This document shows, piece after piece, positions 1-8,755 of a stretch of DNA of 64,000 nt. The notes below the pieces were generated by a model that saw only the letters and a program-made list of their open reading frames with translations, did not search any database and was not told the origin of the DNA. The translations under genes and the position numbers were made by a program. Source of the stretch: Geothrix sp. (lineage in GTDB: Bacteria; Acidobacteriota; Holophagae; Holophagales; Holophagaceae); the NCBI GenBank assembly GCA_019449415.1, contig JAGRPP010000031.1, positions 62,001-126,000 of the forward strand, read 5' to 3'. Within the stretch, counting starts at the first letter, position 1. Every line of letters starts with the position of its first letter.

Positions 1-614
1 GAGAGGGCCAGCAGCCCACCCAGGATGGACCAGGTAAAGCCCCGCACCTGGGCTTGGAGGTCGTCGATGTAGACACCGGTGCCGATGTTCCAGCCCCATG
101 GCTCGAAGGACTTCACATAGTTCAGCTTCGGATATACCCCTTCCACGCCGGGTTTGCCGAACCAGATCTGCAGGAATCCGCCCTGGGGTTGGCGTCCCAG
201 TTGGCGCAGTTCCATGTAGATCCGCGTTCCCTGTTTGTCGGTGTAGTCATCCACCAGCTTGCCCTCCATCTCGGGACGGATGGGCACAGTGACGATGCGG
301 GGCTCCTGGGTGAAGACATAGAAGTAGTTGCCGCCGGCGAAACGAATGGTTTTGATCTGGGCGATGGCCCTACGCTGAGCTTCCTCCCGGGAAATGACGC
401 CCGCGGCCGCCTCTCCCTCCTGCGCCGCCAGGAGTCCCAGAGCCGTTTCCGTGAGGCTCCGGAGCTCGGCCTTCCGGGCGTCCAGGATGCCCTTCTCCAC
501 TGCGGGCACCAGCAACAGCCATGAGGCGAAGAACACGATCACGAGCGGGCCCAGACCCACCAGCAGGATCTTTCCGGCCAGCGACTGCGGTTTCATCCGA
601 TCCAGGAATGCCAT
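1..614 (-). CDS. Methyl-accepting chemotaxis protein, N-terminal part (Cache sensor)
   Basis: This is the first ~204 residues of a chemoreceptor that runs off the left edge. The ATG at 614 follows GAGGTG. It opens with a short basic stretch and a hydrophobic helix (about residues 18-38), followed by a periplasmic single Cache-type domain. The diagnostic pieces of that domain are GGNYFYVF, then YVKSFEPWGWNIGTGVYIDD, after which a second membrane helix begins at the edge. The family normally continues with HAMP and signalling domains that dock on CheA/CheW; these are not in the window, so a Cache-containing histidine kinase or cyclase remains possible. Cache domains of this type often bind small organic acids or amino acids. 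It is divergent from the peptidase gene at 767. Confidence 0.72.
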   Translation of the reverse strand, partial: MAFLDRMKPQSLAGKILLVGLGPLVIVFFASWLLLVPAVEKGILDARKAELRSLTETALGLLAAQEGEAAAGVISREEAQRRAIAQIKTIRFAGGNYFYVFTQEPRIVTVPIRPEMEGKLVDDYTDKQGTRIYMELRQLGRQPQGGFLQIWFGKPGVEGVYPKLNYVKSFEPWGWNIGTGVYIDDLQAQVRGFTWSILGGLLAL

Positions 615-689
615 GGATTCACCTCGCCAAATCGACCCAGTCCCATTTCCACCCCTTATCGAAAGGCGGCCACCTCATCTCAAATCCTG

Positions 690-703
690 ATCCCTGCAGG
701 GAT
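690..703. promoter_or_regulatory. 14-bp perfect palindrome in a divergent promoter region
   Basis: ATCCCTGCAGGGAT is self-complementary and lies between the divergent chemoreceptor (start 614) and peptidase (start 767) genes. This is a typical place for a dimeric repressor site. No regulator is known for it, and the match could be chance in GC-rich DNA. Confidence 0.25.
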
Positions 704-766
704 AGCCCACCCGGCCATCCAAAGAGCCTCGCTTTGCGATATACCTAGGGGTCCCCCGGAGCCATC

Positions 767-2965
767 ATGCCCGTCCACGCCCTCCTGGCCAGCCTGATCC
801 TCACCGCGTCCCTCCTGAGCCAGACCCCGGGCCGAATCCCGGGCCAATTCCCGGAAGGGGCCCCCGGCCAGCTCACGCTCGAAGCCATCGCCCACCCCAC
901 GAAGAAGGTGACCTACGCCGGCATGCCCACCACGCGCCTGGATTGGCTGCCGGATGGGGCTCTCGTGCAGACGCGGCGGGCAGGGGACCAGGTGACCCTC
1001 CTGCGGGTGGACCCAGTCACCTGGGCATCCACGCCTCTGCTCGAGGCGGGCCGCCTCCAGGCCGCCCTGGTCACCGCCGGAGTCGCCGACATCGCCGCAA
1101 AGGCCGCCCTCGGGCGCGGGGGATTCATCTGGAATGAGGAACGGAGCGCCTTCCTGCTCGAGGCCGACGGCGACCTCTTCCTGGTGGAGGTGAAGGCTGC
1201 CAGGGCCAAGCGCATCACGAGCGGGAAGGTGGACGAACCCACCTTCAGCCCCGATGGCCGGCAGGTGGCCTATCTCCGCGGCAATGACCTCTACCGGGCC
1301 GAGGTGTCCACGGGCCGGGAGACCCGGCTCACCACTGGCGGCAGCGAGACGGTATTCAACGGCCGCCTGGACTGGGTGTACCAGGAGGAGGTCTACGGCC
1401 GCGGCAGCTTCCGGGCCTTCTGGTGGGCGCCGGATTCCAGGCGCATCGCCTACCTGCAGCTGGATGAAACGAAGGTGCCGGTCTTCACCCTCATGGACGA
1501 TCGCCACCAGCCCCAGAAAGCCCAGGCCGCCCGCTATCCCAAGGCCGGGGATCCCAATCCCGTCGCCCGCCTGGGTGTGGTGGAGCTGGATGGACGAACC
1601 GCCTGGATGGAGGACCCCTATCCCGGCCAGGAGACGCTCATCGTACAGGTGGGCTGGGATCCCCTGGGGCGCCTGCTCGCCATTCACCAGGACCGCATCC
1701 AGAGTTGGCTCGACCTGCGCCGCTACGAAGCGACCGGCTCGAAACGGCTCCTCCACGAGAACGGCCGCGCCTGGCAGGAGCGGCTGTCGCTGCCCCATTT
1801 CCTGCCGGATGGGGGCTTCCTCTGGGAATCGGGCCGCACCGGCCATCACCATGTCTATCGCTACGGGAAGGACGGCAGCCTGGCCGGTGCCGTCACCGCC
1901 GGGGACTGGGATGTGAAGCGCGTGCACGGCGTGGATGCCAAGGCCGACCACCTCTACTTCGACGCCACGGAGCGCAGCCCCATCGGCCTGGACGCCTATC
2001 GCATCGGCCTCGACGGCAAGGGGCTTGTGCGCCTCACGGAGCGGCCGGGCACCCACCGCGCCAGGTTCAACCCAGCCTTCACGGCCTTCCTCGATGTCTG
2101 GAGCGATGTCCAGACGCCGCCTCAGCAGGCCCTGCACGATGGGTCCGGGAAGCAGCTGCGCCTCATCGACGCCAACCCCAGCGAGGCCTGGAAGGCCCTG
2201 AAGCGCGGCAAGGTCAGCTTCCAGCAGGTGAACACCCGGGATGGCTTCCCCATGGAGACCATGCTGGTGCTGCCCCCCGGGTTCGATCCTGCCCGACGCT
2301 ACCCGGTCTTCCAGGAGATCTACGGGGGGCCGGCGACACCCACAGTGCGCAACGCCTGGGGCCGGGACATGCTCTGGTACCAGTTCCTCGCCCAGCAGGG
2401 CATCGTCGTCTGGGCCTGCGACAACCGCAGCGCCTCGGCCAAGGGGCTCGCCAGCGCCTACGGCATCCACCGCAACCTCGGGGCGCAGGAACTCCAGGAC
2501 CAGCTCGACGGCCACGCCTGGCTGAAGCAACAGGGCTGGGCCGACCTGGACCGGCTCTGCCTGGATGGCTGGAGCTACGGCGGCTTCATGGTCACCTACG
2601 CCCTCACCCACAGCAAAGCCTGGAAGCTGGGCATCGCCGGGGCGCCCGTGACGGACTGGCGCCTCTACGACAGCATCTACACCGAGCGCTACATGGGCCT
2701 GCCCTCCGACAACAAGGCCGGCTACGAAGCCAGCTCGGTGGTGAAGGCAGCCGGGAACCTGTCGGGCAGGCTGCTGCTGCTGCATGGAACGCTGGATGAC
2801 AATGTGCACCCCCAGAACAGCGTGATGCTGATCGATGCCCTCCAGAAGGCGGGCCACCCGGTGGAGCTCGTGCTGCTGCCGGGCTCTGACCATGTGCCCC
2901 GCGCCCCCCAGCATGCCTGGGCGCGCTTCCAGGCCATGTGGGACTTCATCTCGAAGAACCTGTAG
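767..2965 (+). CDS. Dipeptidyl peptidase IV family serine peptidase (S9B), secreted
   Basis: 732 residues with a signal peptide (about 1-20), so probably periplasmic. The N-terminal half is a beta-propeller and contains DWVYQEEVYGR, the double-Glu motif with which DPP4 enzymes anchor the substrate amino terminus. The C-terminal alpha/beta-hydrolase holds GWSYGGF with nucleophile Ser603, Asp677/678 in LDDNVHP and His709 in GSDHVP, so the triad is complete. The family removes X-Pro or X-Ala dipeptides from peptide N-termini. A peptide transporter gene begins 53 bases downstream in the same direction, suggesting a peptide-use pair. The ATG follows CCGGAG at normal spacing. Confidence 0.9.
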   Translation: MPVHALLASLILTASLLSQTPGRIPGQFPEGAPGQLTLEAIAHPTKKVTYAGMPTTRLDWLPDGALVQTRRAGDQVTLLRVDPVTWASTPLLEAGRLQAALVTAGVADIAAKAALGRGGFIWNEERSAFLLEADGDLFLVEVKAARAKRITSGKVDEPTFSPDGRQVAYLRGNDLYRAEVSTGRETRLTTGGSETVFNGRLDWVYQEEVYGRGSFRAFWWAPDSRRIAYLQLDETKVPVFTLMDDRHQPQKAQAARYPKAGDPNPVARLGVVELDGRTAWMEDPYPGQETLIVQVGWDPLGRLLAIHQDRIQSWLDLRRYEATGSKRLLHENGRAWQERLSLPHFLPDGGFLWESGRTGHHHVYRYGKDGSLAGAVTAGDWDVKRVHGVDAKADHLYFDATERSPIGLDAYRIGLDGKGLVRLTERPGTHRARFNPAFTAFLDVWSDVQTPPQQALHDGSGKQLRLIDANPSEAWKALKRGKVSFQQVNTRDGFPMETMLVLPPGFDPARRYPVFQEIYGGPATPTVRNAWGRDMLWYQFLAQQGIVVWACDNRSASAKGLASAYGIHRNLGAQELQDQLDGHAWLKQQGWADLDRLCLDGWSYGGFMVTYALTHSKAWKLGIAGAPVTDWRLYDSIYTERYMGLPSDNKAGYEASSVVKAAGNLSGRLLLLHGTLDDNVHPQNSVMLIDALQKAGHPVELVLLPGSDHVPRAPQHAWARFQAMWDFISKNL

Positions 2966-3018
2966 GCTCTTTGTAGTCTCCAGACTTCAGTCTTCAACAT
3001 TTAGTCCGAAGGATGTTC

Positions 3019-4398
3019 ATGAGCGAAGCCACCCAGGATCCCCGTCTGCTCGACGACCAGGGCATCGCGGGCCATCCGCGCGGCCTGATGGTCCTCTTCT
3101 TCACCGAGATGTGGGAGCGGTTCAGCTACTACGGCATGCGCGCGCTGCTCATCCTCTTCCTCGTGGCCCCCCCGGACAAGGGGGGGCTCGGGATGAGCGG
3201 AGTGAAGGCCGCCAGCATCTACGGCACCTACGAGATGTCCGTCTACCTCGCCAGCCTGCCGGGCGGCTGGGTGGCCGATCGGTGGCTCGGGCAGCGGAAG
3301 GCGGTGGCCCTCGGCGCCGTGCTCATCGCCCTCGGGGAATTCATCCTCGCCGCCTCCGGAACGGTCGCCGTCTTCTACGGTGGACTCGCGGTGATCGTGG
3401 CCGGCACCGGCCTGCTCAAGACCAACTGCGCGACCCTCGTGGGCTCGCTCTATGCCGACAACGACGCCCGGCGCGATCCCGGTTTCACCATCTACTACAT
3501 GGGGGTCAACCTCGGCGCCCTGATCGCCCCCATCATCTGCGGCTTCCTGGCGCAGGACCCGCGCTTCCTCGGCTTCCTGTCCCGCATCGGCCTGGCCACC
3601 ACGAGCGGCTGGCGCTGGGGCTTCGGCGCGGCCGGCGTGGCCATGGTGCTGGGCCTCATCCAGTTCGGGCTGCAGCAGCGGAAGTTCGGCGAGGCCGGGC
3701 TGAAACCGGGTTTCCAGCAGGTGGAACATGGGCACACCAGCACGCGAGAACCCCTCCGCCCCGAGGAGCGCAAGCGGCTGCTGGTGGTCGCCATCCTCTT
3801 CATCTTCTCGGTGATCTTCTGGATGACCTACCAGCAGGCCGGCTCCAGCCTCAACCTCTTCGCCGATCGCCTCACCCGCTCCGAGGTCTTCGGGTGGCAT
3901 TTCCCCTCGACCTGGTTCCAGAGCGTCAACTCCGCCTGGCTGCTGCTCCTGGCCCCCCTTCTCTCTTGGCTCTGGGTGAAGCTCGGCGACCGCGACCCCT
4001 CCAGCCCCGCCAAGTTCGCCCTAGGCCTGCTCTTCGTGGGCCTGGGCATGCTCCTGCTGGTCCCGGCGGCCAGGGTGGCGACCGGGGCGGCCCGCGTGGC
4101 ACCGTGGTGGCTGGTGGGCACCTACGGGCTCCACACGGTCGGGGAGCTGCTGTTGTCTCCCGTCGGCCTGAGCACCACCACCAAGCTGGCTCCGGCCCGC
4201 TACCAGGGCCTGATGATGGGGGTCTGGTATGTGTCCCTCGGCCTGGGCAGCAAGCTCGCCGGCAAGGTGGCAGGCCTCTTCGAGACCATGCCCCTCGCCC
4301 GCATCTATGGCAGTCTCTTCCTGGCCACGGCTTCCGCGGCGGTGATCCTGGCGCTCTTCACCCCCAGGATTAAGCGGCTCATGGGAGGCGTCCGGTAG
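3019..4398 (+). CDS. POT/PTR2 family proton-dependent oligopeptide transporter
   Basis: About 459 residues with some 12-14 hydrophobic helices. The N-terminus carries the POT signature FFTEMWERFSYYGMRALL, including the conserved ExxERFxYY proton-coupling motif. The family imports di- and tripeptides with protons through the inner membrane. An earlier in-frame ATG exists at 3013, but it overlaps the GAAGGA ribosome-binding site, so 3019 is the better start. The gene directly follows the dipeptidyl peptidase, whose products would be suitable substrates. There is no sign of truncation. Confidence 0.9.
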   Translation: MSEATQDPRLLDDQGIAGHPRGLMVLFFTEMWERFSYYGMRALLILFLVAPPDKGGLGMSGVKAASIYGTYEMSVYLASLPGGWVADRWLGQRKAVALGAVLIALGEFILAASGTVAVFYGGLAVIVAGTGLLKTNCATLVGSLYADNDARRDPGFTIYYMGVNLGALIAPIICGFLAQDPRFLGFLSRIGLATTSGWRWGFGAAGVAMVLGLIQFGLQQRKFGEAGLKPGFQQVEHGHTSTREPLRPEERKRLLVVAILFIFSVIFWMTYQQAGSSLNLFADRLTRSEVFGWHFPSTWFQSVNSAWLLLLAPLLSWLWVKLGDRDPSSPAKFALGLLFVGLGMLLLVPAARVATGAARVAPWWLVGTYGLHTVGELLLSPVGLSTTTKLAPARYQGLMMGVWYVSLGLGSKLAGKVAGLFETMPLARIYGSLFLATASAAVILALFTPRIKRLMGGVR

Positions 4399-4442
4399 TT
4401 TCCAGAAGCCGTACCTGAACCATCCGCATCGAGGAGCCCGCC

Positions 4443-4847
4443 ATGCCACTTGCCATCTGGAGCGACCGGTTCGCCACCGGGATCGACAGCATCGATCGTC
4501 AGCACCAGCAGCTCTTCACGGCAATAAACCAGCTCCACGAAGCCTTCCGTCAGGGCCACGGCCAGGAGCAGGTCCGAAAGGCCATCGACTTCCTCCTCGA
4601 CTACACGGTGGATCACTTCCGCGCCGAGGAGGATCACATGCGGCGCCACGCCTACCAGGGCTACGCCGCCCATGCCGCCGCCCACGCCCAGCTGGTGGAG
4701 CGGGTGGCCGGCCTGAAGGCAGACAGCGATGCCGGCCGTCCCGTGGCCATGGAAGTGACGGCCCTCCTGGCGGATTGGCTGAAACACCACATCAGCGAAG
4801 TGGACCTGGCCTACATCGATTTCCTGAAGGCCAAGCACATCAAATAG
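4443..4847 (+). CDS. Bacteriohemerythrin
   Basis: 134 residues, the usual length of a single-domain hemerythrin. The di-iron ligand pattern is visible: His in IDRQHQQLF, His and Glu in DHFRAEEDH, His residues in the HAAAHAQ segment, and His/Asp in KHHISEVD near the C-terminus. Hemerythrins bind O2 reversibly at a non-heme di-iron centre. In bacteria they serve in oxygen storage, delivery or sensing, often in microaerobic or chemotactic species. It stands alone, convergent with the CBS gene and ending at a shared hairpin. Confidence 0.9.
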   Translation: MPLAIWSDRFATGIDSIDRQHQQLFTAINQLHEAFRQGHGQEQVRKAIDFLLDYTVDHFRAEEDHMRRHAYQGYAAHAAAHAQLVERVAGLKADSDAGRPVAMEVTALLADWLKHHISEVDLAYIDFLKAKHIK

Positions 4848-4869
4848 GCAGGCCCGGCTCCGAACGCGA

Positions 4870-4899
4870 AACAGGCGGACCGAATCCGGCCCGCCTGTT
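4870..4899. terminator. Hairpin between convergent hemerythrin and CBS genes
   Basis: Nine-base arms AACAGGCGG and CCGCCTGTT flank a 12-base loop, exactly between two convergent stop codons (4847 and 4913). There is no strong T-run on either side, so it is a weak or bidirectional terminator candidate. Confidence 0.5.
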
Positions 4900-4912
4900 C
4901 AACGGAGGGGCA

Positions 4913-5332
4913 TCACCGGGCCTTGGCGAATTCCACCACGGCCTTGAGCATGTCACCCACCGACATGATGCCCACCAGCTTGCCCGTGCCATCCACCACG
5001 CAGAGCCCGTAGAGCTTGTGGTCGAGAATCGCCTGGGCCGCCGTGGCGAGATCCACATCCGGCGTAACGGTCCGGGGGTTCGGATTCATCACATCCTTGA
5101 CCGGGGTCTTGGACAGCAGGTAGTGCACTTCCCAGGTATCCAGGGAGGTCGCCTTGCCCGGGGTGTAGTCCTTGATCATCCGCTCGGTGATGAGCCCGGT
5201 GAATTTCCCCTGGGCCATGACGGGCAGGCGACGGATGCCCTTCTCCTTCATGAGGTGGATGGCCTCGATGATCGAGGCATCCTGCTCGATGGTGATGGGG
5301 TTCTTCGTCATCCACTTTTCGACGGTGGTCAT
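4913..5332 (-). CDS. Two-CBS-domain protein
   Basis: 139 residues forming a tandem pair of CBS motifs (about 7-62 and 77-135), with nothing else attached. Such stand-alone Bateman modules bind adenosine nucleotides or S-adenosylmethionine and regulate partner proteins. The start is only 10 bases downstream of livF, so it is probably the last gene of the liv operon. It could act as an energy-state regulator of that transporter, but this is inferred from position only. Confidence 0.85.
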   Translation of the reverse strand: MTTVEKWMTKNPITIEQDASIIEAIHLMKEKGIRRLPVMAQGKFTGLITERMIKDYTPGKATSLDTWEVHYLLSKTPVKDVMNPNPRTVTPDVDLATAAQAILDHKLYGLCVVDGTGKLVGIMSVGDMLKAVVEFAKAR

Positions 5333-5342
5333 TGGGGTCTCC

Positions 5343-6047
5343 TCACATGCCCAGGAAGGCTTTCTTGATGTGGTCGTTGTTGAGCAGTTCTTCGCCCGTG
5401 CCCGTCAGCACCACCCGCCCCGTCTCCATGACATAGGCCCGGTGGGCGATGCGGAGGGATTGGTAGACATTCTGCTCCACCAGAAGGATGGTAACGCCCT
5501 GCTTGTTGATGCCGGTGATGATGTCGAAGATGTTCTTCACCAGCAGGGGCGATAGGCCCAGGGAGGGCTCGTCCAGCAGCAGCACCTTCGGGTTGGCCAT
5601 GAGGCCCCGGGCAATGGCCAGCATCTGCTGCTCGCCGCCGGACATGGTACCGCCCAGCTGCTTCTCCCGTTCCTTGAGGCGGGGGAACAGCTCGAACACC
5701 CAGTCGATGTTCTTCTGGCGGTCCGGCCGGGTGGCCTTGACATAGGAACCCATGCGGAGGTTCTCCATCACCGTCATCTCGGGAAAGATGCGGCGCCCTT
5801 CCGGGACCTGGACCAACCCCGCCTCGACCACATGGTGCGGCTGCATCTTGCCGAGGTCCCTGCCCTGGAAGGTGATGCTCCCGGAGGTGGGGGTGACCAG
5901 ACGGGAGATGTTCTTGAGCGTGGTGGATTTCCCGGCCCCGTTGGCGCCGACCACGGTGACGATCTCGCCCTCGTGGACTTCCAGATCCACATCCCACAGG
6001 ACTTTCAGGTCGCCATACGCGAAGTTCAGTTTCTCGATCTTAAGCAT
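5343..6047 (-). CDS. livF: Branched-chain amino acid-type ABC transporter ATPase LivF
   Basis: 234 residues. Walker A GANGAGKST, signature SGGEQQMLAIARGL and Walker B KVLLLDEPSLGL are all intact. This is the second, shorter ATPase of HAAT-family uptake systems and pairs with LivG at the inner membrane. The ATG at 6047 overlaps the end of livG by eight bases, indicating translational coupling. An upstream in-frame ATG at 6068 lies inside livG and is less likely. The substrate cannot be read from the ATPase; systems of this type carry Leu/Ile/Val, other amino acids, urea or aromatic/short acids. Confidence 0.9.
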   Translation of the reverse strand: MLKIEKLNFAYGDLKVLWDVDLEVHEGEIVTVVGANGAGKSTTLKNISRLVTPTSGSITFQGRDLGKMQPHHVVEAGLVQVPEGRRIFPEMTVMENLRMGSYVKATRPDRQKNIDWVFELFPRLKEREKQLGGTMSGGEQQMLAIARGLMANPKVLLLDEPSLGLSPLLVKNIFDIITGINKQGVTILLVEQNVYQSLRIAHRAYVMETGRVVLTGTGEELLNNDHIKKAFLGM

Positions 6048-6759
6048 GGCTCTCACCCAGGTAGGCATCGATCACGTCCTGGTTGCTCACCACCTCCTGC
6101 GGGGTGCCTTCGGTGAGCTTCTCCCCCGAGGTGAGGACGACGATCCGGTCGGAAATCCGCATGATGGCCTTCATGTCGTGCTCGATGACCATCTGCGTGA
6201 GGCCGTGCTGTTTGATGTCGAGGATGAGCTGGATGATCTCCTCGCTTTCGGCGGGGTTCAGGCCGCCCATGACTTCGTCCAACAGCAGGAGCTTCGGCTG
6301 GGTGGCGAGGGCGCGGGCCACCTCGAGCTTCTTCCGCTCTCCGATGGGCAGGCCACCGGCGAGGAAATCCGCCCGGTGCTCCAGGCGGACCACCTTCAGC
6401 TGCTCCATGGCCACCTCCCGAGCGGTCTTCAGGGAGGAGGTCCGCGCCAGGGCGCCCACCATCACATTGTCCACCACCGAGAGCTTGGCCAGGGGCCGGA
6501 CCTTCTGCCAGGTCCGCACCATGCCCAGCTTGCAGACCTTGTCGGGCTGGAGCCCGTTCATGCGCCGCCCGTCGAATACCACCTCGCCCTTGGACGGGGG
6601 ATAGTAGCCGGTGATGCAGTTGAAGAGGGTGGTCTTGCCCGCGCCGTTGGGCCCGATGAGGCCCATGATCATTCCCTCCTCCACGGCGAAGGAGACATTG
6701 GAATTGGCTGCCAGGCCGCCGAAAAACTTGCTGACACTCTTGATTTCCAGGATGGCCAT
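6040..6759 (-). CDS. livG: Branched-chain amino acid-type ABC transporter ATPase LivG
   Basis: 239 residues. Walker A is GPNGAGKTT, the signature region is LPIGERKKLEVARAL (the divergent form usual in LivG), and Walker B is KLLLLDEVMGGL. The C-terminal tail includes the switch His in VIEHDMKAI. The ATG shares one base with the livM stop (TGATG). A longer open frame upstream is only an antisense-like shadow of livM. Together with LivF it powers the LivHM permease. Confidence 0.92.
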   Translation of the reverse strand: MAILEIKSVSKFFGGLAANSNVSFAVEEGMIMGLIGPNGAGKTTLFNCITGYYPPSKGEVVFDGRRMNGLQPDKVCKLGMVRTWQKVRPLAKLSVVDNVMVGALARTSSLKTAREVAMEQLKVVRLEHRADFLAGGLPIGERKKLEVARALATQPKLLLLDEVMGGLNPAESEEIIQLILDIKQHGLTQMVIEHDMKAIMRISDRIVVLTSGEKLTEGTPQEVVSNQDVIDAYLGESHA

Positions 6760-7808
6760 CAGACCGCCTCCCGCTTCCGGCGCATGGCCAGCTTCTTGAC
6801 GAAGCCCATGAGCCCGTCCGGCATGAAGAGGATCACCAGTACCACGAGGATGCCGTAGAGCAGGACATGGGCGTGGGAGAGGTTCTCCTTGAGGAAGATC
6901 CCGATCCTCGAATCCGCGCTCACGAGGCCGATCTTCACCAGGCCCTCGGTGATCAGATTGCTGCGCAGGGCCTCGGAGAGCGGTACGAGCACCAGGGATC
7001 CGAGCACCGGGCCCCACAGGGTGCCCATGCCGCCGATGATGCAGATGAGCATGATCTGGACAGACACATCCAGGCCCAGCACGGTGGGGGGATCCACGAA
7101 GCCGACATAGATGCCGTAGAAGCTTCCGGCCAGCGAGGTCAGGATGGCCGAGATGACCAGGCCGATGTTCTTGTAGAGGGCGATGTGGATGCCCAGGGAA
7201 TGGGCGGCATCCTGGTCCTCCCGGATGGCCTGGAAGTAGTAGCCCAGCTTGGAGTGCTGCACCAGCCAGGTGATGGCGATGGTGAGCAGGGCCAGAAACA
7301 GGCCGATGTAGTAGAAGGGCACCTTGGTGAGGAAGTCCGTCACCACCCGCTCGCCGATCTTGAAGGCGGGAATCTCGGTGGCCAGGATGCCCTCGGCCCC
7401 GTTGGTGAGGGTGGTCAGGTTGATGGCCGACAGGCGGAGGATCTCCGCCACCGCAATGGAGGCCAGCACGAAGTAGGGGCCGCGCAGGCGGAAGCAGATG
7501 CTGCCGATGGCCAGCGCCACCACGACCACCAGGCCCACGCCAGCCCAAACACCGATCCAGGGCACGATCTGCCAGGTGTGCATGAGCATCATGGTGGTGT
7601 AGGCGCCTACGCCGAAGTAGGCGGCGTGGCCCACGGAATGCTGGCCGGCGTACCCGCCGAGGATGTTCCAGCTCTGCCCCTGCGACACGCTCAGGAAAAG
7701 CAGGATCATCATGTGCAAGGCGTAGGGACTCTGCATGTACCTGGGGAGGGCCAGCAGGAAGGCCAGCGCGAGCAGGCCGGCGGCGGACTTGAGGATGGTC
7801 TTGGTCAT
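6759..7808 (-). CDS. livM: Branched-chain amino acid-type ABC permease LivM
   Basis: 349 residues, hydrophobic throughout with about ten predicted helices. It contains the permease pattern SWNILGGYAGQHSVGHAAYFGVGAY near residue 45 and a cytoplasmic loop with the Gly-rich GGMGTLWGP segment for ATPase coupling. It begins 11 bases downstream of livH and is translationally coupled to livG. Its length and order (H-M-G-F) match classical liv systems. Confidence 0.9.
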   Translation of the reverse strand: MTKTILKSAAGLLALAFLLALPRYMQSPYALHMMILLFLSVSQGQSWNILGGYAGQHSVGHAAYFGVGAYTTMMLMHTWQIVPWIGVWAGVGLVVVVALAIGSICFRLRGPYFVLASIAVAEILRLSAINLTTLTNGAEGILATEIPAFKIGERVVTDFLTKVPFYYIGLFLALLTIAITWLVQHSKLGYYFQAIREDQDAAHSLGIHIALYKNIGLVISAILTSLAGSFYGIYVGFVDPPTVLGLDVSVQIMLICIIGGMGTLWGPVLGSLVLVPLSEALRSNLITEGLVKIGLVSADSRIGIFLKENLSHAHVLLYGILVVLVILFMPDGLMGFVKKLAMRRKREAV

Positions 7809-7819
7809 GGTCGTCCCCC

Positions 7820-8689
7820 TCAGGTCCGCGACTTGCCCATCAGGCCCGAGGGCTTGAAGAGGAGCACCAGCAGGAAGAGCACGAAGACCACCACATCCTT
7901 CCAGCCGGAGGAGATGTAGACCGCGCTCATGGATTCGGTGATGCCGATCAGCACGCCCCCCAGCGTCGCTCCGACCACGCTGCCCATGCCGCCGAGCACC
8001 GTGATGACGAAGGCCTTCAGCGTGAACACCCCGCCCACCTGGGGGAAGATGTAGTAGGTCGGGGAGATGAGCGCGCCGGCCGTGCCCGCCAGGGCGGAGC
8101 CGAGGCCGAAGGCGATGATGGACATCCGCTTCACATTGATGCCCATCAGCTGCGCGGCCTCCCGGTCCTGGGAAGTGGCCCGGATGGCCTGGCCCGTGTC
8201 GGTCTTCAGCAGGAACCAGCCCAGGGCCGCCGTGATGGCCGCCGTGATCAGGAACGAGATCAGCAGCGGTGTGGAGATCGAGACCCCGCCGCCCACCTGG
8301 ATGGTGGAAGAGGAATAGGAAGTCGTGAGGATCTTGTAGTCCGAGGTGAAGATCAGCATCACCGTGTTGCTCATGACGAGCCCGAGCCCGATGGTCAGGA
8401 GGATCTGGTTCTGGGCGACGGCACTGAGCACGCGGTTGATGAAGGTCTTCTGGAGGAAGCCCCCGAAGAGGAACATCAGCGGGAAGCTGATGAGCACGGA
8501 CACGAAGGGATCGATGCCCAGGATCGTGAACAGCAGGTAGGTGAGGTACATCCCCACCATCATGATGTCGCCGTGGGCGAAGTTGACGACCCGCATCACG
8601 CCGAAGATGAGCGTGAGACCGATGCCGATGAGCGCGTACACTCCGCCAATCAGGATGCCGCTGATGAGGGATTGAAGAAAGACGGCCAT
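7820..8689 (-). CDS. livH: Branched-chain amino acid-type ABC permease LivH
   Basis: 289 residues, about eight membrane helices. Family motifs include GGVYALIGIGLTLIFGVMRVVNFAHGD at the N-terminus and the coupling segment LGGMGSVVGATLGG near the C-terminus. It forms the membrane channel with LivM. A GC-rich hairpin with a T-run sits between it and livJ and may lower its expression relative to the binding protein. Confidence 0.92.
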   Translation of the reverse strand: MAVFLQSLISGILIGGVYALIGIGLTLIFGVMRVVNFAHGDIMMVGMYLTYLLFTILGIDPFVSVLISFPLMFLFGGFLQKTFINRVLSAVAQNQILLTIGLGLVMSNTVMLIFTSDYKILTTSYSSSTIQVGGGVSISTPLLISFLITAAITAALGWFLLKTDTGQAIRATSQDREAAQLMGINVKRMSIIAFGLGSALAGTAGALISPTYYIFPQVGGVFTLKAFVITVLGGMGSVVGATLGGVLIGITESMSAVYISSGWKDVVVFVLFLLVLLFKPSGLMGKSRT

Positions 8690-8714
8690 GGGTGGGTGTA
8701 CTCCCCGAGGGTGG

Positions 8715-8740
8715 AAAAGGGGGCGCCGGATGGCGCCCCC
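8715..8740 (-). terminator. Attenuating hairpin between livJ and livH
   Basis: On the minus strand a 9-bp GC-only stem (arms at 8732-8740 and 8719-8727) with a 4-base loop is followed by TTTT. It lies 16 bases after the livJ stop and before livH. This has the form of an intrinsic terminator that is partly read through, a common way to make excess binding protein over permease. Confidence 0.6.
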
Positions 8741-8755
8741 CGTTTCAGGTTGGAC

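Noticed and set aside
680..2914. 744-codon open frame opposite the dipeptidyl peptidase gene
   Set aside because: It is the antisense shadow of a well-supported GC-rich gene; its translation is repetitive and low in hydrophobic order, with no known motif or ribosome-binding site.
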